The notes below the pieces were generated by a model. It did not search any database and had not been told where the DNA came from. It saw nothing but the letters and a program-made list of their open reading frames with translations. Shown here piece after piece: positions 25,443 to 34,076 of a stretch of 34,077 nt of DNA. The stretch lies in the NCBI GenBank assembly GCA_963850915.1, contig CAWKND010000002.1:1-34077 (forward strand), given 5' to 3'. Numbering within the stretch: position 1 is the stretch's first letter; every line of letters starts with the position of its first letter. The DNA is from CAVTWH01 sp963850915. Lineage in GTDB: Bacteria > Actinomycetota > Actinomycetes > Mycobacteriales > Micromonosporaceae. The position numbers and the translations under genes are program-made.

Positions 25443-26567
25443 ATGAGTTACGGTCTGCACGTGACCGTGCCCGCCGACGCGCCCAGCCCTGGGCCGCACA
25501 TCCCCGCGCAGCCCGCCGGGGACGTTGCCGCGGTGGCCACAGAGAGCCTCCCCGACGCCGATCCGGCACTCCCGGCGGCCGCTGTCGCGGAGTCACCCAC
25601 GGCTTCGGCCGCGGTGGACCAGGTGCTCCCGGAGGCGGTGGCCAGTACCGGGTTCCGGGTGACCCTGGTCAACTTCGAGGGCCCGTTCGACCTGCTGCTG
25701 CAGCTGATCGGCAAGCACAAGCTGGAGATCACCGAGGTCTCCCTCTCCAAGGTCACCAACGAGTTCATCGCCTACATCAAGGCGATGGGCGACGACTGGG
25801 ACCTGGACGAGGCGAGCGAGTTCCTGGTCGTCGCGGCCACCCTGCTCGACCTGAAGGCGGCCCGGCTGCTGCCCGCGGCCGCGGTCGAGGACGAGGAGGA
25901 CCTGGCGCTGCTGGAGGCGCGCGACCTGCTCTTCGCGCGACTGCTGCAGTACAAGGCTTTCAAAGAAGCCGCCGCGTACATTTCGCAGCTCTCGGATACC
26001 GGCAACCGGCGCTGGCCGCGCGCGGTCGGGCTGGAGCAGCGCTTCGCCGACGCCCTGCCCGACCTGGTCCTCGGTATCGGCCCGGCCCGGCTGGCCGCGC
26101 TGGCCGCCAGGGCCATGACGCCGAAACTGGCGCCGGTCGTCTCGATCGACCACGTGCACCTGGTACGGGTCAGCGTGCGCGAGCACGCCTCGGTGCTCCG
26201 CGACCGGCTGGCCCGGCTGGGTACCGCCACCTTCCGCAGCCTGTGCTCCGACTGCCAGTCGACGCTGGAAGTGGTCGCCCGGTTCCTCGCCCTGCTGGAG
26301 CTCTACCGCGAGGGCATGGTCACCTTCGACCAGGCCGAGGCGCTGGGCGAGCTGACCGTACGCTGGACCGGACAGGGCTCGGGCGTGGAACTGGAGATCG
26401 ACGAGTACGCCGGCGCGCTGGCCGAGGAGGCCGCCGCCGCTGCCGAGCAGGAGACTGCCGAGCTGGAGGCTGCCGAGCTGGAGGCTGGGGCTTCCGGCGG
26501 CGCATCCTTCGACGACGGGGGAGTCCCGGACGAGAGTGGCACCGTGGAACCAGGGGAGAGCACGTGA
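25443..26567 (+). CDS. scpA: Segregation and condensation protein A
   Basis: Kleisin subunit of the SMC-ScpAB condensin that organises the chromosome. 374 residues. The conserved core starts near residue 70 (FRVTLVNFEGPFDLLLQLIG) with the SMC neck-binding helices, continues through FLVVAATLLDLKAARLLP and ends in the winged-helix C-terminal domain (ALLELYREGMVTFDQAEALG). The first 65 residues are an Ala/Pro-rich unconserved extension, and the last 50 are acidic (AAAAEQETAELEAAELEAG). ATG 25443 lies 17 nt after the ParA stop; no good ribosome binding site is seen. Its stop overlaps scpB in a GTGA junction, so kleisin and partner are made together. Confidence 0.93.
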   Translation: MSYGLHVTVPADAPSPGPHIPAQPAGDVAAVATESLPDADPALPAAAVAESPTASAAVDQVLPEAVASTGFRVTLVNFEGPFDLLLQLIGKHKLEITEVSLSKVTNEFIAYIKAMGDDWDLDEASEFLVVAATLLDLKAARLLPAAAVEDEEDLALLEARDLLFARLLQYKAFKEAAAYISQLSDTGNRRWPRAVGLEQRFADALPDLVLGIGPARLAALAARAMTPKLAPVVSIDHVHLVRVSVREHASVLRDRLARLGTATFRSLCSDCQSTLEVVARFLALLELYREGMVTFDQAEALGELTVRWTGQGSGVELEIDEYAGALAEEAAAAAEQETAELEAAELEAGASGGASFDDGGVPDESGTVEPGEST

Positions 26568-28324
26568 GCGACGTACCCGAGCGCGACGAACCGGCGCAGC
26601 CGGCGGACTCGCTGGCCGCGCAGGCCGCGGCCTGGGTACCCCCATGGGCCCGGGAGACGCCGGCCGGCTCGGCTGAGCAGGCGGCGGAGGCTTTTCCGAC
26701 CGGAAGCGTCGATGTCGCTGCTGACACCGCCGCGACGGACGACCGGGAACTCGTCCCCGAACAGGTATCCGCGTCGGATGGTGACCTCGACCAGCAGGTC
26801 GGAGACGACTTCGACCGGGAGGCTGGCGCCGGCTTCGACCATGAGGCTGGCGGCGGGTTCGACCGGGAGGCCGGCGGCGACGAACCGGCAGACGCCTCGG
26901 CCGTCGCTGACGCCGATGCAGACGCCGATGTAGATGCGGACGGCGAGGCGGAGCCGGATGCATATGCGGATGCTGACGCGGAAGTGGACGGCGACGTGGA
27001 GCCGGATGCATATGCGGACGCGGATGGCGGCGCGGAGCCGGATGCCGATGCTGACGTGGAAATGGACGCCGACGTGGAGTCGGTTGCCGATGCGGACGGC
27101 GGCGTGAACGCGGATGCCAGCGCTGACGGTGACGTGGAGCCGGCTGCCGATATGGACGTGGATGCCAGTGCTGACGGTGACGTGGAGCCGGACGCCGAGG
27201 TAGATACGGACGGCGACGTCGACGTTGACGCGAACGGCGAGGTGGAGCCGGCTGCCGATATGGACGCGGCTGCCAGTGCTGACGCTGACCTGGAGCCGGA
27301 CGCTGAGGCAGATGCGCACGTCGACCTGGCCGCGGATGCCAGCGCGGACGGTGACGCGGACGTGGCGCAGGCTGCCGGGGTGGACCCGGATGCCGGCATG
27401 GACTCCGACGGCGGCGGGCCAGAGCGTGCGGGGCAGCCGTCCGTAGACGACGGTGACCTACCGGACTTCGTGCCGCAACCGCCCCCCGGCCCGGACGACG
27501 AGCACGCGGAGCCCGATCGGTTTGACCTCGCGGCGCAGCCAGCCGAGTCCGAGAGTGAAGATCTAATTGTTGCGGCGCAGCCATTCGAAGCCGATGACGT
27601 TGATCCAGCCGTTGCGGCGCAGCCGTTAGGGGCCGACGGTGACGTGGAGCCCGCGCAAGCGGAGCAGCCCTACGCAGCGACGGCCCAGCCCGACGCACCG
27701 GCGAGCCCAGCCGCCGAGGAGACAGCTGGAGCGCCGGAGCCGGTAGCAACACCCGGGCCGGCGGGTACGGCCGAGCCGATGGTGGACTTGCGGCCGGCGC
27801 TGGAGGCGATCCTGCTCGTGGTCGACGAGCCGGTGGGGGAGCAGCTGCTCGCGCAGGTACTCGAGCAGCCGGTCGAGGCGGTCGCCGCCGAACTTGTCGA
27901 GCTGGCCGCCGAGTACGCCACCCAACGGCGGGGTTTCGAACTGCGCCGGGCGGCCGGCGGCTGGCGGCTGTACACCCGGCCCGACTATGCCGCGTACGTG
28001 GAGCGCTTCGTCCTCGACGGGCAGTCGGTACGGCTGACGCAGGCGGCGCTGGAGACGCTGGCCGTGGTCGCGTACAAGCAGCCGGTCACCCGTGGCCGCA
28101 TCTCCGCCATCCGCGGTGTGAACTGTGACGGCGTGGTCCGTACCCTGGTCACCCGGGGGCTGATCGAGGAGATCGGTACGGAGCCGGAGACCGGCGCGTA
28201 CCTTTACCGCACCAGCAGCCTGTTCCTGGAGAAGCTGGGCCTGGACTCGGTGGATCAACTCCCGCCCCTGGCACCATTCCTGCCTGACAACGTCGAGGAG
28301 ATAGCGGGCGATGTCCACCGGTGA
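26564..28324 (+). CDS. scpB: Segregation and condensation protein B with long acidic extension
   Basis: 586 residues; ScpB is usually near 200. The conserved double winged-helix ScpB core occupies about residues 408-575 (LRPALEAILLVVDEPVGEQL, SVRLTQAALETLAVVAYKQP, RGRISAIRGVNCDGVVRTL, LFLEKLGL). Everything before it is unconserved and acidic. Residues 112-285 consist almost only of Asp, Ala, Val, Glu, Pro and Gly in units such as ASADGDVEP and DADADVDADGEAEPD. Residues 300-400 are Pro/Gln/Ala/Asp-rich with AAQPxxxD repeats. ScpB binds ScpA to complete the SMC complex. The GTG start overlaps the scpA stop, so the extension is really in the translated unit unless an internal start is used. A start closer to the core (27782, GTG before GAC TTG) is possible but has no clear ribosome binding site. 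Confidence 0.88.
   Translation: MSDVPERDEPAQPADSLAAQAAAWVPPWARETPAGSAEQAAEAFPTGSVDVAADTAATDDRELVPEQVSASDGDLDQQVGDDFDREAGAGFDHEAGGGFDREAGGDEPADASAVADADADADVDADGEAEPDAYADADAEVDGDVEPDAYADADGGAEPDADADVEMDADVESVADADGGVNADASADGDVEPAADMDVDASADGDVEPDAEVDTDGDVDVDANGEVEPAADMDAAASADADLEPDAEADAHVDLAADASADGDADVAQAAGVDPDAGMDSDGGGPERAGQPSVDDGDLPDFVPQPPPGPDDEHAEPDRFDLAAQPAESESEDLIVAAQPFEADDVDPAVAAQPLGADGDVEPAQAEQPYAATAQPDAPASPAAEETAGAPEPVATPGPAGTAEPMVDLRPALEAILLVVDEPVGEQLLAQVLEQPVEAVAAELVELAAEYATQRRGFELRRAAGGWRLYTRPDYAAYVERFVLDGQSVRLTQAALETLAVVAYKQPVTRGRISAIRGVNCDGVVRTLVTRGLIEEIGTEPETGAYLYRTSSLFLEKLGLDSVDQLPPLAPFLPDNVEEIAGDVHR
26951..27330 (+). repeat. Degenerate repeats coding the acidic ScpB extension
   Basis: GAGCCGGATGCATATGCGGA occurs at 26951 and again at 26999 (48-nt period), and a shortened relative starts at 27035. 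Further GTGGAGCCGG(A/C) units recur to about 27300. All spacings are multiples of three. Codon use (GAT, GCA, GTA, TAT) is less GC-rich than the flanking genes. Confidence 0.7.
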
Positions 28325-29054
28325 GCGCGGGGTCGATACCCGCGAACGGCTACAGAAGGTGATGGCCGCGGCCGGCATCGCCTCCCGACGGGCCAGCGAG
28401 GAGCTGATCGTCGCGGGCCGGGTCCGGGTCAACGGGCAGATCGCCGAACTGGGCGACAAGGTCGACCCGCAGACCTCCGAGATCCACGTCGACGGCGAGC
28501 GCGTCATCGTCGACCAGACGCTGGTCTACCTGGCGATGAACAAGCCGCGCGGGGTGGTGTCGACGATGGCCGACGAGCGCGGCCGGGAGGCGATCGGCGA
28601 TTTCGTGGGTACGCTGCCCCAGCGCGTCTTCCACGTGGGCCGGCTGGATGCCGACTCGGAGGGGCTCCTGTTGCTGACCAACGACGGTGCCCTGGCGCAC
28701 AAGCTGAGCCACCCCTCCTACGGCGTTGCCAAGACCTACCTGGCCGAGGTACCCGGGCCGGTACGCAAGAACCTGGGGCGCACGTTGATGGCTGGCGTGG
28801 AGCTGGAGGACGGCCCGGCCAGCGCGGACGCGTTCCGGGTTGTCGACTCGGTACCCGGCAAGGTACTCGTGGAGATCGTCCTGCACGAGGGGCGCAAGCA
28901 CATCGTGCGACGGATGCTGGAGTCCGTCGGCCATCCGGTCACCCGGCTGGTACGCACTTCAATCGGCCCGGTGAAGCTCGGTGACCTGAAGTCCGGCCGG
29001 CACCGCCGGCTGAACCGGGGCGAAATCGCCGCCCTCTTCAAGGCCGTTGAGTGA
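28311..29054 (+). CDS. rluB: Ribosomal large subunit pseudouridine synthase (RluB family)
   Basis: 247 residues. The N-terminal S4 domain (about 8-60, RLQKVMAAAGIASRRASEEL) precedes an RsuA/RluB-type catalytic domain with HVGRLDADSEGLLLLTNDG, whose Asp is the catalytic residue, and later EGRKHIVRRMLESVGHPVTR. It isomerises a uridine in 23S rRNA. ATG 28311 overlaps the end of scpB by 14 nt, as in the conserved scpA-scpB-rluB order. Confidence 0.94.
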   Translation: MSTGERGVDTRERLQKVMAAAGIASRRASEELIVAGRVRVNGQIAELGDKVDPQTSEIHVDGERVIVDQTLVYLAMNKPRGVVSTMADERGREAIGDFVGTLPQRVFHVGRLDADSEGLLLLTNDGALAHKLSHPSYGVAKTYLAEVPGPVRKNLGRTLMAGVELEDGPASADAFRVVDSVPGKVLVEIVLHEGRKHIVRRMLESVGHPVTRLVRTSIGPVKLGDLKSGRHRRLNRGEIAALFKAVE

Positions 29055-29069
29055 GGTCTCCGCAAGCCG

Positions 29070-29611
29070 TTGAGTGAGCCGGCTGACCGCAGCATCAGAG
29101 ACGCCCGGCACAACGGCACAATCGACGCGGTAGCGATCAACCGGGCGACCTACGACCAGATCGCCGGCGATTACCACGAGCGCACCGGACGGGTGTGGCC
29201 CGAGTTGCCGGCCTCGGTCGCCGAGTTCGCGGGCGCGCTCCCCGGCGACGGCACCGAGGGTGGAGCCGGCAGCGGCTGGGTGGCCGACGTCGGCTGCGGA
29301 CCAGGGCGCGACATCGTCCAGCTGCGCGCGGTGCGGCGTTCCTGCACATTCCGCTGGCCCAGGCGCCGGCCGTACTCGCCGAGTTGGCCCGGGTGATACG
29401 CCCCGGCGGGGTACTGCATCTGCAGGTCGCCGAGGGTGACGGCGAGGCGTGGCAGTACGCCGACCGGATGGATCTGCCGCGGCTCTTCGTGTACCACCGT
29501 GAGCCCGAACTGACCCGGCACCTGGGTGCCGTGGGCTTCACCGTGTACCAGGTGAACCGGGAAAAGGCGCGCCGCGACTGGCTGATCCTGCGCGCCCGGC
29601 GTACCCCCTAG
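29070..29611 (+). pseudogene. Class I SAM methyltransferase with internal deletion
   Basis: The N-terminal half (from TTG 29070, SEPADRSIRDARHNGTIDAV, then TYDQIAGDYHERTGR) reaches the SAM motif I VADVGCGPGRDIVQLRA, which ends near 29326. Directly after it, in another frame, comes GAAFLHIPLAQAPAVLAELARVIRPGGVLHLQ, normally about 50 residues further on in methyltransferases. Motifs for the adenosine-binding acidic residue and the post-I/II strands are missing. The C-terminus (YVHREPELTRHLGAVGF-like) is intact to TAG 29611. So about 140-155 bp are absent and the frame is shifted. An assembly collapse or a true deletion are both possible. Substrate unknown. Confidence 0.7.
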
Positions 29612-29711
29612 GGTGTCTTTCGCCGCACGGCGGTGCTCCGCTGCGCGGTCCGGCGACCCGACCGGGCATCATAGGTACGTCGGAATGTGTCCCGGGTGTC
29701 AGGAGTTCGGT

Positions 29712-30383
29712 GTGAAGCAGTGGGTGGTAGCCGTCGACGGGCCGTCCGGTTCCGGTAAGTCCACCGTCTCCCGCCGGCTGGCCGAGGCGCTCGGCGCCGC
29801 CTACCTGGACACCGGAGCGATGTACCGGGCGGTGACCTGGGCGGTGCTCAGCGCCGGTGTCGAGCTGGGCGATGCCGCGACCGTTGCCAAAGTGGCCGGT
29901 GAGGCCAGCCTGGTCAGCGGTACCGACCCGGCAGCACCGACCATCGAGGTAGACGGAATCCCGGTGGACGCGGAGATCCGTGGCCCCGAGGTGACCCGCG
30001 CGGTCTCGGCGGTCAGCGCCGTTCCCGCGGTCCGCGAGATCCTCGTCAACCAGCAGCGGGCGATCATCGCGACCTGTGGCTCGATCGTGGTCGAGGGCCG
30101 GGACATCGGTACCGTGGTCGCCCCCGACGCCGACCTCAAAGTCTTCCTGACCGCCTCGGCCGACGCCCGGGCCCGCCGGCGCAGCGCCGAGCAGGACAGC
30201 GACGTCGCCGCCACCGCGGCCGACCTGGCCCGCCGGGACCAGATCGACTCCACCCGCACGGTCAGCCCGCTGCTGCAGGCGCCGGACGCGATCGTGCTCG
30301 ACTCCACCGAGCTGGGCATCGACGAGGTCGTCCACCACCTGCTGGAGCTGCTGGCCCACGCCGGCGCCGAGGTACCCGCGTGA
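29712..30383 (+). CDS. cmk: Cytidylate kinase
   Basis: Phosphorylates CMP and dCMP to the diphosphates. GTG 29712 has AGGAG at 29701-29705, 6 nt upstream, so the longer frame from 29613 is rejected. 223 residues: P-loop VDGPSGSGKST (8-18), YLDTGAMYRAVTW, the CMP-binding insert around 60-95, VVEGRDIGTVVAPDADLKVFLTA and the lid ARRRSAEQDSDV. Its stop overlaps the der GTG (GTGA), as in the conserved cmk-der pair. Functionally it complements pyrG upstream in CTP supply. Confidence 0.95.
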   Translation: MKQWVVAVDGPSGSGKSTVSRRLAEALGAAYLDTGAMYRAVTWAVLSAGVELGDAATVAKVAGEASLVSGTDPAAPTIEVDGIPVDAEIRGPEVTRAVSAVSAVPAVREILVNQQRAIIATCGSIVVEGRDIGTVVAPDADLKVFLTASADARARRRSAEQDSDVAATAADLARRDQIDSTRTVSPLLQAPDAIVLDSTELGIDEVVHHLLELLAHAGAEVPA

Positions 30384-31840
30384 GCGACAGTGACCTCGAC
30401 CAGGACTTCGATCCCGCCGACTTCGATCCGACAGACTTCGATCCGGCCGACTTCGACGAAGACGACTTCGAGCCGGCCGACGACGACACCGCCGAGAAGG
30501 AGCTGGCCAGCGGGCCGGTACCCACGGTCGCAGTGGTCGGGCGGCCCAACGTCGGCAAGTCGACGCTGGTCAACCGGATCATCGGGCGCCGCCAGGCGGT
30601 CGTCGAGGACAAGCCCGGGGTAACCCGGGACCGGGTCTCCTACGACGCCAACTGGAACGGCCGCCAGTTCAACGTGGTCGACACCGGCGGCTGGCTGCCC
30701 GACGCCAAGGACCGGGCCGCCGCCATCGCCGCGCAGGCCGAGCTGGCCGTCAACACCGCCGACGTGGTGCTGTTCGTGGTCGACACGGTGGTCGGCTCGA
30801 CCGACGAGGACGAAGCCGCCGTGAAGATGCTGCGGCGCAGCGCCAAGCCGGTGATCCTGGTCGCCAACAAGGCCGACAACAACAACATCGAGATGGAAGC
30901 CAACTCGCTGTGGGGGCTGGGCCTCGGCCAACCCTGGGCGGTATCCGCGCTGCATGGGCGCGGCTCCGGCGACCTGCTGGACGAGGTACTCGCCCGGCTG
31001 CCCACGCCGGCGCCGCGGATCCGCGAGATCACCCATCGCGGGCCCCGTCGGGTGGCGCTGGTGGGCCGGCCCAACGTCGGCAAGTCCAGCCTGCTCAACC
31101 GGCTGGCCCGGGAGGAGCGCGCGGTCGTCGACTCGGTCGCGGGTACCACAGTGGACCCGGTCGACTCGCTGGTCGAGATCGGTGGCCAGGTGTGGCAGCT
31201 GGTCGACACTGCCGGCCTGCGCCGCAAGGTCGCCACCGCCAGCGGTACCGAGTACTTCGCGTCGCTGCGTACCAACGCGGCGATCGAGGCGGCCGAGGTG
31301 GCCATCGTGCTGCTGGACGCCGCCGAGGTGATCAGTGAACAGGATCAGCGCATCCTGTCCATGGTCACCGACGCCGGTCGCGCGCTGGTACTCGCCTTCA
31401 ACAAGTGGGACCTGGTCGACGAGGACCGCCGCTACTACCTGGACAAGGAGATCGACCGGGAGCTCAAGCGCATCCCGTGGGCGATCAAGGTGAACGTGTC
31501 GGCCAAGACCGGGCGCTCGGTGGAGCGGCTGGCTCCCGCCCTGCGCCGGGCTTTGGGCAACTGGGAGCGGCGCATCTCCACCGGCCACCTCAACCAGTGG
31601 CTCACCGCGCTCGTACAGGCCACCCCGCACCCGGTACGCGGCGGGCGGGCTCCCCGGGTGCTCTTCGCCACCCAGGCGGGTGTTTCGCCGCCACGGTTCG
31701 TGCTGTTCACCACGGCCACACTCGACGCCGGCTACATCCGGTTCGTGGAGCGCAAGCTGCGCGAGGAGTTCGACTTCGAGGGCACGCCGGTACAGATCTC
31801 GGTACGCCCCCGCAAACGCCGCGACGGCACCACCCGCTGA
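30380..31840 (+). CDS. der: Ribosome-assembly GTPase Der (EngA)
   Basis: 486 residues with two tandem GTPase domains and a C-terminal KH-like domain; needed for 50S subunit maturation. Domain 1: VVGRPNVGKST, GVTRDR, VVDTGGW, VANKADN. Domain 2: VGRPNVGKSS, GTTVDPVD, VDTAGLRR, FNKWDLVDE. The KH-like part covers about 395-480 (HPVRGGRAPRVLFATQAGVSPP). The first 45 residues are an acidic extension, with the pentad DFDPA/T repeated (30404-30448). The start overlaps the cmk stop (GTGA). Confidence 0.96.
   Translation: MSDSDLDQDFDPADFDPTDFDPADFDEDDFEPADDDTAEKELASGPVPTVAVVGRPNVGKSTLVNRIIGRRQAVVEDKPGVTRDRVSYDANWNGRQFNVVDTGGWLPDAKDRAAAIAAQAELAVNTADVVLFVVDTVVGSTDEDEAAVKMLRRSAKPVILVANKADNNNIEMEANSLWGLGLGQPWAVSALHGRGSGDLLDEVLARLPTPAPRIREITHRGPRRVALVGRPNVGKSSLLNRLAREERAVVDSVAGTTVDPVDSLVEIGGQVWQLVDTAGLRRKVATASGTEYFASLRTNAAIEAAEVAIVLLDAAEVISEQDQRILSMVTDAGRALVLAFNKWDLVDEDRRYYLDKEIDRELKRIPWAIKVNVSAKTGRSVERLAPALRRALGNWERRISTGHLNQWLTALVQATPHPVRGGRAPRVLFATQAGVSPPRFVLFTTATLDAGYIRFVERKLREEFDFEGTPVQISVRPRKRRDGTTR
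30404..30448 (+). repeat. 15-nt tandem repeat encoding (DFDPA/T)3
   Basis: Three consecutive 15-nt units beginning GACTTCGATCC encode Asp-Phe-Asp-Pro-Ala/Thr, followed by partial copies (GACTTCGACGAA, GACTTCGAGCCGGCC at 30464). They lie in the unconserved N-terminal extension of Der. Confidence 0.8.
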
Positions 31841-31845
31841 CCCGC

Positions 31846-31871
31846 CCGCGCCCGGACCCGGCCGGGCGCGG
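31846..31871 (+). terminator. Stem-loop terminator after der
   Basis: CCGCGCCCGG (31846-31855) pairs perfectly with CCGGGCGCGG (31862-31871) around a 6-nt loop, 5 nt after the der stop. There is no T tract. It would end the parA-to-der run before the next promoter. Confidence 0.6.
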
Positions 31872-31935
31872 CGGTGCGGCTGTCGGTGACCGGACGTCCG
31901 GCCGGTGCGGTGATGTGCGGGTGGCGGTGAACCCC

Positions 31936-31950
31936 TAACCTTCAGGGCTA
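31936..31950 (+). promoter_or_regulatory. Candidate leaderless promoter of the DUF2207 gene
   Basis: TAACCT (TANNNT) ends about 8 nt before ATG 31950, so transcription would begin at the start codon. The region has no ribosome binding site of its own. A -35 is not clear. Confidence 0.4.
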
Positions 31951-33785
31951 TGCGATCCACTCCGGCCGTCCGGTTCACCGCGGCGCTCACCGTCCTGCTC
32001 GCCACCCTGGTTGGGCTCGCGGCCGCGGCACCCGCCTCGGCCGCCGGCCAGGAGCAGATCGACAGCTACGACACGACGATGCGGATCAACGCGTCCGGCG
32101 CCATCGCGGTCAGCGAGACCATCAAGTACGACTTCGGCAACAACGAGCGGCACGGCATCATCCGCAAGATCCCGGCCCGCTTCGTCTACGACAAGAAGCA
32201 CTACCGGGTGTACGACTTCAGCGACTTCACGGTCACCCAGGACGGGCAGCCGGCCCAGTTTCGTACCTCCGGCGGCAACTACGAGGTCATCAAGATCGGT
32301 GACCCGAACGAGACGATCAACGGGGTACACACCTACGTCATCGGCTACACCGTCGGGTACGCCATCAACACCTTCGCCGACCACGACGAGCTGTACTGGA
32401 ACGTGGTCGGCAACGAGTGGCCGGTACCGGTGAACGAATCTTCGGCAACGGTGACCGGCGACGGCGTGACGCTGACCGACACCGCCTGTTACTCCGGCCC
32501 GGAGAACAGCCACACCAACTGCCAGGCGCACGCCCTCGAGGGCGGCAAGGCCACCTTCACCGGCGGTACGCTGGCCACCGGCTCTGAGCTGACCGTGGTG
32601 GTGGCGCTGCCCGCAGGCGCGGTGGCCAACCCCGGCCCGAAGCTGACCACCCGGCGTACCGTCGCGACCTTCTTCACCGTCAATCCGTGGACCATCGGCG
32701 CCGGCATCCTGCTGCTGCTGATCGGCGTCGGCGGGGCGCTGCTGATCGGCTACCTGGTCGGCCGGGACCGGCGCTACGTGGGCATCCTGCCCGGCCTCAC
32801 CCCGGAGTTCGACGACCCGAACGTGCAGCAGCGCAAGCCGCTGATCGGCGCGCCGCCGGTCTCCGTCGAGTTCACGCCCCCGGGCGACCTGCGCCCCGGC
32901 CAGGTCGGCACGCTCATCGACGAGCGGGCCAATGTGGTCGACGTGACCGCCACCATCGTCGACTTCGCCGTCCGCAAGCACCTGCGCATCGTCGAGGTAC
33001 CGCCGGATGCGCGCGGCAACCGCGACTGGGATCTGGTCAAGCTCACCAACGGCGACCCCAAGTTTCTGCCGTACGAGCGGCGGCTGTTCGACGCGATCTT
33101 CCACGGTGCCGAGTCGGTACGCCTCTCCGGGCTGAAGTACCACTTCGCCACCGAACTGGCGCTGGCGCAGCGGGCGCTCTACAACGACATGGTCCAGCAG
33201 GGCTGGTACCGGCAGAGTCCGGAGCGCACCCGCCAGGTCGCGTACGGCCTGGGCATCGCGGTACTGATCGGTGCTGTCGCGGTCACCGTCGGGCTCGGCC
33301 TGCTGTTCGGCGCCGGACTGGCCGGGCTGGGCCTGGTCGCCGGCGCGGTCGCGCTGCTGTTCGCCGCGGGTAGCTTCCCGGCGCGTACCGGCAAGGGTAG
33401 CGCTGTGCTGGCCCGGGTCCAGGGCTTCCGGCTCTACGTGGCCACCGCCGAGACCGCCCAGATCGCCTTCCAGGAGCGGGAACAGATCTTCTCCCGGTAC
33501 CTGCCCTACGCGATGGTCTTCGGACTCGTGGACCGGTGGGCGGGCGAGTTCAAGGACCTGGCCGCGTCGGGCTCGAACGGGCTCTACTGGTACACCGGCG
33601 CCCCGAACTGGAGCATGCTCTACTTCGCCGCCTCGATCGGCGCGTTCAACACCACGGCGACGGGCACCATCGCGTACACGATGCCAACCGCGTCCAGCGG
33701 CTCCGGCGTGTTCGGCGGCAGCGGCTTCGGCGGTGGCGGCTTCTCCGGCGGTGGTGGCGGCGGTGGTGGCGGGGGCAGCTGGTAG
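31950..33785 (+). CDS. DUF2207 predicted membrane protein, secreted N-terminal domain
   Basis: 611 residues. Signal peptide 1-32 with the cleavage-like APASAAG. An extracytoplasmic DUF2207 domain follows (about 35-215): SGAIAVSETIKYDFGNNERH, GIIRKIPARF, ELYWNVVGNEWPVPV. Membrane segments lie at about 248-272 (WTIGAGILLLLIGVGGALLI) and as a pair at about 430-475. The cytoplasmic part includes VDFAVRKHLRIVEV, a winged-helix-like stretch. After LYWYTGAPNWSMLYFA comes a Gly-rich tail ending in ten Gly, Ser, Trp. The family is widespread and its function unknown. Such Gly-rich tails are common in DUF2207/TPM-type proteins. It appears to be a single-gene unit between the der terminator and the tRNA. 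Confidence 0.85.
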   Translation: MRSTPAVRFTAALTVLLATLVGLAAAAPASAAGQEQIDSYDTTMRINASGAIAVSETIKYDFGNNERHGIIRKIPARFVYDKKHYRVYDFSDFTVTQDGQPAQFRTSGGNYEVIKIGDPNETINGVHTYVIGYTVGYAINTFADHDELYWNVVGNEWPVPVNESSATVTGDGVTLTDTACYSGPENSHTNCQAHALEGGKATFTGGTLATGSELTVVVALPAGAVANPGPKLTTRRTVATFFTVNPWTIGAGILLLLIGVGGALLIGYLVGRDRRYVGILPGLTPEFDDPNVQQRKPLIGAPPVSVEFTPPGDLRPGQVGTLIDERANVVDVTATIVDFAVRKHLRIVEVPPDARGNRDWDLVKLTNGDPKFLPYERRLFDAIFHGAESVRLSGLKYHFATELALAQRALYNDMVQQGWYRQSPERTRQVAYGLGIAVLIGAVAVTVGLGLLFGAGLAGLGLVAGAVALLFAAGSFPARTGKGSAVLARVQGFRLYVATAETAQIAFQEREQIFSRYLPYAMVFGLVDRWAGEFKDLAASGSNGLYWYTGAPNWSMLYFAASIGAFNTTATGTIAYTMPTASSGSGVFGGSGFGGGGFSGGGGGGGGGGSW

Positions 33786-33960
33786 CTGCTCACCCTTCGC
33801 CACACTCTCCGTACTCCAACACCCCGACCGCGTGTGCGCAGCCACACCCCTGCACCCCAGGATCCTAGGATGCTCTAGCGGGTGTGACGGGAGTGCTGAC
33901 TCGTCAGGAGCGTTGTGCGGCAAGCGGGGAGTGGCTGCGCGCCTCACCCGTACCGTGCGC

Positions 33961-33966
33961 TACGCT
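33961..33966 (+). promoter_or_regulatory. Candidate -10 box for tRNA-Pro
   Basis: TACGCT (TANNNT) lies 36 nt before the tRNA, suitable for a short 5' leader. No good -35 is seen. A further TAGGAT consensus occurs at 33866-33871 in the same gap. No gene is recognised in 33786-34002. Confidence 0.35.
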
Positions 33967-34002
33967 GAACCGGCTGTCGGACGGGCGTGATCCGTACGAC
34001 CG

Positions 34003-34076
<74 letters not shown>

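Noticed and set aside
25322..26563. Upstream continuation of the ScpB frame through scpA
   Set aside because: It is off-frame translation of parA's end and scpA, rich in Arg/Gly/Pro; the GTG at 26564 overlapping the scpA stop is the sensible start.
26900..27420. CRISPR or mobile-element repeats in the D/A-rich region
   Set aside because: The repeats are in-frame, degenerate, have multiple-of-three spacing and encode one continuous acidic protein.
25593..27752. 719-codon minus-strand frame opposite scpA/scpB
   Set aside because: Arg/Pro/His-rich antisense reading of acidic repeats; no domain, no ribosome binding site.
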